From Acanthosepion pharaonis (lineage: Eukaryota > Mollusca > Cephalopoda > Sepiida > Sepiidae): DNA of 64,000 bases. The notes below the pieces were generated by a model, which was not told where the DNA came from, made no database searches, and was given only the letters and a program-made list of their open reading frames with translations. Position 1 is the first letter of the stretch; each line of letters starts with the position of its first letter. The DNA lies in contig CAHIKZ030000392.1 in assembly GCA_903632075.3 (NCBI GenBank), positions 729,501 through 793,500 of the forward strand, in the 5' to 3' direction. Both the position numbers and the translations under genes were made by a program. Below, piece after piece: positions 55,091 to 64,000 of the stretch.

Positions 55091-57696
55091 ATGACGGAAG
55101 AGCTAGGAAATAAATTCAACATGAAAAATGTGGACTTTTCGGTGATTCGCAAAGCTCTTCAAGCAAGCGGTAAAATGGTTGAACAGATAATTGATGGAAT
55201 TCACTGTGGCAGCACTGAGATCCGGCACCTCATCTTGGAAGAATCCGACATCATCATTGAATGCAAAATATGTCGTAACCTCTTTCGAGCTTTGCCAAAT
55301 TTTGTGGCTCATAAAAGGATTTATTGTTTAGATTCTTTTGTGAGTGTCTCTAAAGTTCCTTCCACCTATTGCCCATCATCAGAAGATGTTGTCATCGTGG
55401 AACCAGAACCACCTGACGATGCCAGAGAGTTTGTGAAGAATTTAGCTGATGGCACAAGGGACGACCAAAATGAGCCAAATGCTACCGATCCAAAACCTGT
55501 GGCCAAAAACTCGGACTGTGCAAAGATCTCTCAAAAGTCCTGCAGGCGTAAACCTAATTTACTTCTTCAGAAACTGACAGAGATCAGCTCAGGTGAGAAG
55601 AGTTCTTGTGAAAAGAAAAACCTGGCACCTGCCTCAGAAAGTTCAAAATCTAATAACTTGACCACACCTAAAGAAACAGGAAATGCTCAACAGGAATTAG
55701 TTCTTAAGTCACAGCTTGCGGACTATCGTCAACTGAAGTGCCGCAAATGCAATCGGAAACTGTCATCTCGCAACTCTCTGTCGCACCACATTGTAAATTT
55801 ACATGCACAGAGAAAGCGTTTATACAGCTGCCCTTATTGCGGTAAAGTTAAGGGGAAGTTCCGCTACATTGGAGGTGTTGTCCGACACTTGGGAACGGCT
55901 CATAATCTGAAGAAATATCAGATTGATAAACTCAGGAAGAAGGTTAAGGAAAACAGTTGGTTTGAAGATAATCTGATGGAGCAAGTACAACCAGTTTTGT
56001 CCTCGAATGACAAGAATGATTTGAATGATAGAAAAACAAATCAAGAGGATCCGAATCAGTTGAAATTAAAGATAAAGATTGTTTCTGATTCTGAAACAAA
56101 CAAGAAACTAAGCTATGAAATGGTCCGGAATGATAGCCTGAACGTTCCCGATGAAAATCAAACTGAATCTGACAAAGAAAAATTAGACTTGACTCTGTCA
56201 AAAATGCCGTCTTTGGAAGAGGAAGCATCAGAACCATTCTGCACGCCTCTACCCCTAGCTGATGAGCCTGAACAGAACTCCAAGTCTGAAGACCAAATTC
56301 TGGAAAATTCTGATCTGTCAGATGAAGTTGCTTCTGAAATCTCTGAGAAAGACAGTGTCCCTGATGTAGAAAGTGAAATGGAAGTGTCTCAAGTGTCTGA
56401 AATGAACGATTCTGGAAATGGACTCTCTCCAGCCTGTCCCTCTGTCAGACTGTCACCACCCCATTTATCTGAAGTTGTTTTAGAACCTCCTCCTACTCCC
56501 ACGACTTTGGAAGCAAGTATGGTACTGACACTAAAGACAGAATCATCTTTTGAAGAATTTCCTGAGCAGGAGTTAGAAGCACCATCTGAATCTGAAACTG
56601 CTATTCCCCAATTAGTAATGCAGCAACAGTCACAGACACCATCAATAGAAGCAGTGTCTACACCTTCAGATGATGATCCTCTGGAAGAAAAGCCAGAATT
56701 AAAACCTGAAGAAACATTGACACCTCCCAAGTTATATCCATCTCAAACTGTTACCTTAGAACCAACTAAAACCGAACCATTTCTTAACAATTCTCCATTC
56801 CCTGGTGATAGTAACTCCATGCTGAAGCCCCGATCTGCAAGATCAAGAATGCTCTTCGTGTGTGAACATTGCAAGAAGTGCTTTGGTCAGAAAAAGACAC
56901 TTGATGATCATGCAAGGCTATGTTCTGAGTGGGTCCATCAGCCAAAACCATCTTCCATTTCAGAATCCCAGAAACCCAAAGTTGTGCCGAAGTTGGAAAA
57001 TAAAAAAGATAAAAAAGATTTTAAAATAGAGCCAAAAAAAGCAATTCGTAGGAATGTTGAGAAACCAGCAGACTGTAAGCAAGTTCAGCTTCCTAAAGCT
57101 AACAACACTAATTGTTCAGTCGAAAGGTATGACAAAAAGAAAGTACTTGCCATGATTGATGGCAAGGCACTTAAGTGTCTAGATTGCAATCAAAAGTTCT
57201 CTAACCAATCTCACTTAAGACGCCATGCTGTACGGCATCTTGGCTGGCGCCGTTTCAAATGTAAACTCTGCAAGTTCACAAGTTACGATAAATCTGAGAC
57301 AAAAACTCATATTAAACGATGTCACCTGGGAAAGACGCACGGTCTGACAACCAAGAGTGTTGATTATTACATTGCAGATTTGAAGGCGGAAAATTCCAAG
57401 ACTCACAGTAAGAAAAGTCTGAGCAACTCAAAAAGTTCAGAGAAATCTCCAATAAAGTCTTCCAAAAGCCATTCTACAAAAAAGAGTGACAATTCCCTGG
57501 GAAACTTTAATGGCACCAAATGCAAGGCATCAATCTCTGATAGTCAGGACTCACAATTGTCTACAAAATGTAACAAGAATGAGAAAAGGCTCTGTGTTAG
57601 GATTGTGACTCCTCAGGCAAAAACCATACGTACATCTCCAAGAAAGCCAGTCCCTAAAATTGACAAGATGTCCTCCCTTTTCATAAAAAAATATTG

Positions 57697-57697
<1 letters not shown>
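55091..57697 (+). CDS. ZNF800: ZNF800-like C2H2 zinc-finger protein, long last coding exon
   Basis: 868 codons ending in TGA. The N-terminal part matches ZNF800 proteins: QIIDGIHCGSTEIRHLILEE, then ECKICRNLFRALPNFVAHKRIYC, which is also a CX2CX12HX4C finger (C58, C61, H74, C79). Further fingers: C217/C220/H233/H238; C247/C250/H266/H271 with a longer loop; C591/C594/H607/C611; C696/C699/H712/H716; C724/C727/H740/H745. Between 300 and 580 lies an acidic, Ser/Pro-rich, probably disordered linker; 636-655 and the C-terminus are lysine-rich and could be nuclear signals. Vertebrate ZNF800 is about 660 residues, so the linker is expanded here. It is expected to be a nuclear DNA-binding regulator; human ZNF800 is reported to repress enterochromaffin differentiation. 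The Met at 55091 is the first in this exon; relatives have an extra N-terminus from upstream exons, so the start may be incomplete. Confidence 0.9.
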
Positions 57698-57698
<1 letters not shown>

Positions 57699-57742
<44 letters not shown>

Positions 57743-57872
57743 CAGAAAACATTCTTGTTTTTGTTAATGTTAAAATGTTTATTGCAAAAAAAAAAATCAT
57801 TGAAACATTTTGATAGCATTGACTCTTCAGCTTTATATATGTGTGTGTGTGTGTGTGTGTGCGTGTGTGTGT
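57699..57872 (+). repeat. Two (GT)n microsatellites at the start of the 3' UTR
   Basis: (GT)n at 57699-57738 starts two bases after the stop codon. A second, with a GC interruption, is at 57838-57871. Such repeats vary in length between individuals and could change UTR folding. Confidence 0.94.
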
Positions 57873-57881
57873 ATACAGTGT

Positions 57882-57995
57882 GTGGCAGAAATACCTTCCA
57901 CATATACCTCCCACATAATAGTAAGACATTAGTGGCAAAGGTGTCTTCATCTTGCTAATGTCTTAACCATTATGTGGAAGGTATTTCTGTTGCAC
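57882..57995. repeat. Inverted repeat (hairpin) in presumed 3' UTR
   Basis: The left arm 57882-57932 and right arm 57955-57995 are complementary (GCAGAAATACCTTCCACATA and TAAGACATTAG blocks), except for a ~12 bp insert in the left arm. The loop is about 22 nt. It could be a small MITE; in RNA it would form a long hairpin. Confidence 0.88.
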
Positions 57996-60621
57996 CTTCT
58001 GCGTGTGTATGTACATGACCAAATAAATTTATTTCCATAAAAATATGAAGAAACTTCATCACACTCAAAAAAAAAAAAATAATATAATAATAAAAAAAAT
58101 TTTTTTTTTTCCTTTTTTTTTTTTTATCATTTTTTTTATTGGATAGTTATTATTTGGGTTAACATCTGTAACCATGAATAAATTACCTATTAAACAGTTG
58201 ATTGTTTAAAAAAAAACAAAAAACAGACAGAAAATGAAAAAATAGCATGATATTGTAAGGCCCAAATTTTATGCTTAATTTTTGCTTTTTATTTTATTTT
58301 ATTTTTTTTTTTTGCAACATTAAAAATGCCATTACAGCCAAAACCTATTTTAAAAACATTGTTTTGGGACTGTAGTAACATTCACATTTATTTAATGAAT
58401 AATTTGAGATTTTGCTTTAATTTGTGGGCAAATAAAGACTTTAAAGCTCCAATGTTTGCCCTTTTAAACAAATATTCCAATGACAATATTATTTGCTAAT
58501 GTTTCCTGCTGAATCTTTATTTTTTTTTTTATTTATGAAACATCTTCCATCTTTTTCCCAAGTGGACCAGCAATATGACTGGGTCAGACAATTGAGTAAA
58601 TTGTTATTGGTGTGTTATTTTGGCAATATTTCAGGTGACATTTGACTTCCCCTCCCTTGATATCATCTATTATATTTTATATCTGAATAACTTCTTCCAA
58701 AACCAACACAAAAGTTCACTTATAAAATTACACCATAATCCCCACAAAATTCCCCCAAATTTAACCACAGAAACACAAATATAACTACACAAATTAGTAT
58801 TCAATTTAATTGCTTAAATTCTGAGTTAAAGATCTTACATAGGCTAAACAAATAAGTGATCATTTGCTTTGATATTTCAGTAATGTGTATGAGCAAATTT
58901 GCTAATTAACAAAAAAAATTGCCAGTTAACATAAGTTTTGCTGAGAATATGTAATGACTAGACTTAACTAAGTTGCAAATTTTAGACATAAACAGTTTGT
59001 TTGGCCTTATTTATGGTTGCAGGATAAAACCTTATCCATAATGAATAAGTAAAGTGACCATTCTTTAATCAGTTTTGATAAGTTCTTGTTTGGTCATTTT
59101 CAGAACTTGTTAGCCTTTATCACTCTGTATGCAACTTCATTTGCTGTACAAAATGTTTATCCTGCCACTGTAGGTGACTAATCTCTGAATTTGAATTTCA
59201 TAGTTGTGTTGTCATATCTTGCTATGGCAACAGAAAACAAATTTGAGTGAAATTAACAATAAAGATACTGCAATTGACAACCACTGAAAAAGAATGCAGT
59301 GAAAAAGGAAGTGATATTAATAATGCAGAGTGCTAAAGGTTAATTGTGTCTAGCTGGACACATACCCCTAATCTCTCAGCAAAACTATATCAACGCATTC
59401 CTAAACTTCTGCATCTTACCAGATAAGGATAGGTTCAATCCACATGCACCTGGACTCAGTTTAAACTGACATCTTTTTTTTCCATATATTGTGATTATTT
59501 TGCTTAAAGTTCCTATTTTTTTTTACTTCAGATGAAAAATTGGAAATTTTCCAATATATTTCAGTGAAATTTTCACTTTTCAAAATTTGTGTGTGTATGT
59601 AGAAAAAGGTGTCAGTTTAAACAGATACCAGGAGAATATAGATTCAGAGAGTAAAAAAAAACTAAGTTCAGTTTCATCCTTTTTGTTTTTTTTTGTTTTT
59701 TTTGTTTTTTTTTAATGATAATGAATGAATGAATTACTTTGGTTAATTTACTGTTTTAGAATATTTTGTAACTCATTAGGTTTGCTTGACAAGTCATATA
59801 AGGATATTTTGAGTGAAAGTTTTTGTTAGTGAAATCCCTCAATGTGTCTTGAGGCTGTCCTTGGATTATAAAGTTTGTGCAAGTGACAAATGTCACTTGC
59901 TTGTTGTCTGCACTTATCAACTGGGGCCGCATTTCAAGGACTTTTAAAATATAATTATTGTCCAGCAGTTAGTTGGGCTTTTTCTAGTGGACAACTGTGT
60001 AAGATAGTGTAAGTGATAAGCATTAAAGGATAACTGAAAGAAAATGGAGCAAGTAAAAAGGAAAGTATGAAAAATAGATGAAATAAAGAAAGATCATGCC
60101 AGTTAGTGAAGTTAGGAAGTGAATATGTGTGGGAGATACACAAAACTGTAGCTCTGTTAGACTTCATCTCTTTCTGTAGCTGATTTAAAACTGTTAAACT
60201 TGATAAATTTTTGTTTGTTTCTTAATAAAACAAGATGGCTGTTTACCCCCAATCAACACTGAAGTAAAGTTAAAGGTGATACAATTTAAATTTTTCACTT
60301 TACCAGATATGTAATTACATTGCTTGACTATAAAAAAAAAACTATTATATTCATTTTTACATTTTAAGATTAAAAAAAAAAGGAAAAATATAATTAATTC
60401 ATTTTATTTTATATTTAAAATAAGAAATATTTTTTGAATAATTCTCCTCTAATATATGTTCAAACATGTTTTGTTGAATATGGCAGACAAGGAAAATTTG
60501 ATGGATTTTTTAAAGTTTTTCTAGTGTCCTTAAATTTTTTCCTTTGATGGGGGTAAGTGAGTGTTAAAAAAAATTGTCCGTACTGTCTGTTGTCCCAAGC
60601 ACTCTCGACTACTTTTTTAGC

Positions 60622-60625
<4 letters not shown>

Positions 60626-60694
<69 letters not shown>
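60626..60694. repeat. (TA)n microsatellite
   Basis: About 34 TA units, followed by 'aaaaggaaaagaagacgcattttgttctctgatgga', which resembles 62220-62275. The (I-Y)n-containing open frames on both strands are artefacts. Confidence 0.95.
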
Positions 60695-60698
<4 letters not shown>

Positions 60699-60920
60699 GA
60701 AAAGAAGACGCATTTTGTTCTCTGATGGACTTTATCAAGGTAAATGTAAGGATTTTATTTTGCAATAAGTATTTAGAAAGGAAAGTTAACATTAGTTTTT
60801 CAAAATGTTTAAATTTTCAAGAAACCTTTAGAAATATTCACATATATGTAGTTTTGAGGTATGCTTTATTTATGGGTAAAAGTGCTCAATATCAGTGATA
60901 GACCATATTTAAACATAAAA

Positions 60921-61017
60921 GTGGACACTGAGGTTAACAGCAAGCAGTGATAATTGCCTGAAGATTGTATTGAAGCATGAAACAGGCTTGCCACTTGGTG
61001 TTGACCTCAGTGTCCAC
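60921..61017. repeat. 97 bp hairpin with 24 bp arms
   Basis: Arms GTGGACACTGAGGTTAACAG... (60921-60944) and its complement (60994-61017) match at 22 of 24 positions. The loop contains 'gcctgaagattgtattgaagcatgaaacaggc', itself able to pair at its ends. Homologous to 14937-15005. Confidence 0.88.
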
Positions 61018-61325
61018 TTGTATATTGCAATACTTAGTTAAATCCAATCTTTTAATTAGGTCAAAATTTGAAGTTGTGGTATGTATTACTTTATTAGCAA
61101 AATAATTTTCTTTCTTGCATTTCATTTCAAACCACATTCCAAGCTTTCTAATACATACACACAATTATGTAGACAAAGTAATTTCTAAAGAATGGATTTT
61201 ATTTATAATCCAATATTATTTCTTATTACTTTAAACATTAATTGGTACACATATTTGAGTAAATGTTTTTGTAAAGAGTGTAGATTTATTTCTACTGGCT
61301 TGTGTATTCAAGAGTCTTAATAAAG

Positions 61326-61450
61326 AAAAAATGCCTGCTGGTAGGATTTTAACCAGCATCCCTCTTATGGGTGGGGGGAACCATCAGGCTTTAGTTGAGT
61401 GGTCTAAAGCATGCTAGGCTAGATGTTGGTTTCCCTTGTAAAGGGAATCA
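61326..61450 (-). repeat. tRNA-like SINE head, minus strand
   Basis: The reverse complement has A-box-like 'tagcatgctttagaccactc' and B-box-like 'gctggttaaaatcctaccagc', which also forms a perfect short stem. Similar in layout to 14640-14760. No complete cloverleaf. Confidence 0.42.
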
Positions 61451-62129
61451 GAAAAAAATGGTAATGTTGGAGGGTGGGTGGTTAATGAATTCACAATAGA
61501 GATCTCTTTATACTGATTCCAACATGTTAACTTTTCAAAATTTGTTGATGTGTACAGTTATGGCTAAATATTAACATGAAATAAAATGACAGAAAACTTG
61601 ATAGAATTAAAGAAATGTAATTCAAAACTTTCCTCTATGTAAGGGATCTTTATTATTTTCTCCATTTCATAAGAAAGATGAAAATGTATGGTTATGTAAA
61701 AATAAATGCAACTCCCTGAATAGAAAATGTCTAAACCTGAAAAGCATTAGTTCTGGGTTTTGTTTGTAGGAAAAATGCATACAGAACAAAGTGTTATTAT
61801 ATTATAAATTAATTTCTCATATCAGCAATTATCTATATGATATACACAGATTTATGTTAATTGTTAATATCTTGGTCTTGGTTGTTATAGTGACAATATT
61901 TTGGCTATTATATCCTTTGGTTTTCAAGCACCTATTGTTTTTTATAACCTTTAAGCAATTTCAAACTGAATTCTTTATTCAATCTACTTATGTAGATTTT
62001 TCTCATAATGCTCTCCTTGCTAGAGGATATCTTGTATTAGTTCATTCTTTGTGATGTTATTTCAGAAAAACTTCCAGGTTACTAAATGACATAAAAGAAA
62101 GCTGGAGGGTACAAATATTTTTTTACTCA

Positions 62130-62420
62130 TCACCTGGAGGTGACAATATGTATATATAAAGCTGCAGGTGACATACATACATACATACACATATATAAAG
62201 AAAAAAGTTGGTGAGATTTTTATATATATAAGACAAAACGAAAACATATCATTTTGTTTTCTGATGGATCAGAGGATGAAACACATGGGGTAAGATAAGC
62301 TTTCCTTTTGTTTTTATATATATCTGTAAAAGGAAAATATGGATATTTTACTTATATCTGTAATTTACACACACACACACATACATATATACATATCAAT
62401 GGTATAATAACTGAAATGTT
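62130..62420. repeat. Simple repeats ((CATA)n, (TA)n, (CA)n) and a fragment shared with 60695-60745
   Basis: 'ctgcaggtgacatacatacatacatac', a short (TA)n and a (CA)n at ~62368-62384. 62230-62275 ('aaacatatcattttgttttctgatggatc') resembles 60700-60730. Confidence 0.75.
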
Positions 62421-63126
62421 ATTGTAACAACCAACATGAAGATATACATTTGAATAAACTTTTGTATAATAATTGTAAGAATTAGAACTAATGCATTTTA
62501 ATTGTCCTTGTAAAGAAATTTTTAACACTGATACTTTGTTCCTATAAAAAATTTCAGAAAGGGGGTAAAAAAACTTTTTTCAAACCTAGATCAAACATCA
62601 TTGCAGTTGTATTTTGTAAATATGATAAATCTATTGAGAATAAAATGTGGAAGTGTACAGTACAAAAATCTAAATTAAGACAACACTTATTTAATACCAA
62701 TGATATTGAATTTTTGATGAAATTAGTGAAGGATTGATATGATATGGAAATTGTATGTTGTGGGATTGTGGTGAAGAAGGGATAAGTCTAAATCTTTTTA
62801 TTTTTATTTTTTAAATTTTGTTTTCTCTGATGTTTTGGCCATTTGAAATAAACCACTGTTCTGGAAAAAAAAAAAAAAAAGAAACATCGAAAAATTTGAT
62901 ACCAAAGAAACACTGAAACAAAATAAACCTTGTAAAAATGAATGTTTTTTCTTTTCTTTTCATTTTTTTTTTTTTAACTTGTTAAAGTGGCTTATTTGCT
63001 TTTGCTTATTCTCATGAATTATGTATTATTTGCAAATGGTTGGGTGAAATTTGACTTTTTGTTTCATGAAAGGTTATAGTTTTGAACACATACTAGTTTC
63101 TCTATGTTCTTCAGATAGTAAAACTA

Positions 63127-63172
<46 letters not shown>
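63127..63172. repeat. (TA)n microsatellite
   Basis: About 22 TA units just upstream of the Tc1 element, so the exact TA target site cannot be read. Confidence 0.95.
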
Positions 63173-63173
<1 letters not shown>

Positions 63174-63266
63174 TGGGCGAAACACATTTGTAAACAGCCA
63201 AATTTTTAATTTATTGTATTTTCAACTAATTAATAAATATACTTTTCACATATTTAACTGATGCAT

Positions 63267-64000
63267 AACTTTTAACTTCTTTCCAAAGCTTAACAGTTCT
63301 ATTGGCAAAAGGTAAAGAATTAACAAATTTGCAAAAAGAACTCTTAAGCTTTGGAAAGAAGGTAAAAGTTACTGGAAAATCTCAGACAATGAATATTCCA
63401 TTTACTACCATTAGTTAATTCAATGCAAGGTATAAAAACTCAAAACTGTTGAAAACCAAAGAAGAATAGGTACTCCATTGAAGATTTCTTCAAGATCTTT
63501 GAGGAAATTAATGGTTACTTGTCAAGATGTGCAGGATGATTTGCTTCCATCAGGAATCTGTATCATTAAACGGACAATAAACAATGAAATTCATAGGAAC
63601 AATCTAGAGTCATGCTCCCCTTGGAAAATTCCACTGCAAATGAAAAGACACAGAGATGTCAGGTTGAAACTAAAACTAAGTTGTTTGGACATAATTCTAG
63701 AAATCATGTATAGAGGAAAGATAGTGATACCTTCAAACAAAAGAACATAGTTCCAACAGTGAAATTTGGTAGTGGCAGCATAATGGTTTGGGGATGTTTT
63801 TCTGCAAAAGGTACAGGCAACTTATCAGTAATAGATGCTAGAATGAATCCTGCAGCATATGAAAATATTTTGGAAGCAAATTTAATGATTTCAGTTGAAA
63901 ATCTTGAACTTCCCCCTGATTGGATCTTCCAAGAAGATAATGATCCTATTCACACCGCAAAATCTATGAAGAAATGGCTTGATGAAAATAATGTAAATAT
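63267..64000 (+). pseudogene. Tc1-like transposase, decayed, cut by window end
   Basis: In alternating frames: KELTNLQKELL and LKLWKEGKSYWKIS (first helix-turn-helix), NIPFTTIS, KISSRSLRKLM, ICIIKRTINNEIHRNNL, WKIPLQMKRHRD. Then, after a deletion that removes the WTDE box with the first catalytic Asp, LDIILEIMYR and VPTVKFGSGSIMVWGCFSAKGTG, IDARMNPAAYENILEANLM, and WIFQEDNDPIHTAKS (second Asp). A different Tc1 subfamily from 44235-46345. An inverted copy of part of the helix-turn-helix coding region lies just upstream (63267-63300). Confidence 0.85.

Larger units (their letters stand above)
57698..62864 (+). other. Presumed 3' UTR and flank of the ZNF800-like gene
   Basis: AT-rich, without LINE or SINE bodies, unlike the intron. 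AATAAA hexamers lie at 58022-58027 and 58431-58436, and at 62847-62852, where an A-run begins at 62865, 13 bp downstream (which could also be a genomic A-run). Contains (GT)n at 57699-57738 right after the stop codon and (TG)n at 57838-57871. The true end is not decided by sequence alone. Confidence 0.45.

Noticed and set aside
55820..56730. Minus-strand frames inside the zinc-finger exon
   Set aside because: Shadows of the 868-codon plus-strand frame, whose homology and zinc-finger residues are clear.
57613..57958. Frames rich in His-Thr or Cys-Val around 57.7 kb
   Set aside because: They are translations of the (GT)n/(CA)n repeats after the stop codon.
60557..60898. Open frames rich in Ile-Tyr on both strands
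   Set aside because: They are translations of the (TA)n microsatellite at 60626-60694.

Overview
This is a 64 kb stretch of an animal nuclear genome. It is AT-rich, dominated by repeats, and gene-poor. The only convincing protein-coding gene is one long exon of a ZNF800-type C2H2 zinc-finger protein (plus strand, 55091-57697). The rest fits a mollusc, most likely a coleoid cephalopod such as an octopus: many long (TA)n tracts, decayed Tc1/mariner copies of several lineages, 5'-truncated non-LTR retrotransposons of jockey/CR1-like type, a Penelope-like remnant, and tRNA- and 5S-rRNA-derived SINEs. The species assignment is inferred from repeat style and the ZNF800 match; no species marker is present.

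Layout. 1-21,800 is a dense layered graveyard of transposable elements: a repeat (family A) interrupted by a mariner and a LINE, the first 5S-tRNA SINE, a 60-bp-type minisatellite, three more mariner remnants, several minus-strand LINE ends, a Penelope-like GIY-YIG fragment, and an LTR-like element carrying a ~240 bp satellite (20240-21791). 21,800-29,100 is almost free of recognisable elements. It contains a locally CpG-richer patch near 25,400-26,150 with good 5' splice-site candidates, which I propose as the promoter/first-exon area of the ZNF800 gene. 29,100-54,900 would then be a very long intron filled with LINE, SINE, LTR-like and Tc1 copies, a 31-bp minisatellite, and two copies of a ~1.2-1.4 kb block (38922-40090 and 53508-54890). 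The coding exon begins with a clear polypyrimidine tract and AG at 55080-55081. 57,698-62,880 looks like a long AT-rich 3' UTR with dinucleotide repeats and two strong hairpins, ending with an AATAAA 13 bp before an A-run. The window closes inside a decayed Tc1 transposase.

Most informative for follow-up are: three copies of a SINE whose head is a full-length 5S-rRNA-like sequence fused to a tRNA-like unit; two LTR-like families, one containing 0, 2 or about 6 copies of an internal satellite; several nested insertions whose empty site and target duplication can be read directly; and strong inverted repeats in the presumed 3' UTR. No CRISPR, operon or prokaryotic features are present, and no intact functional RNA gene was found.
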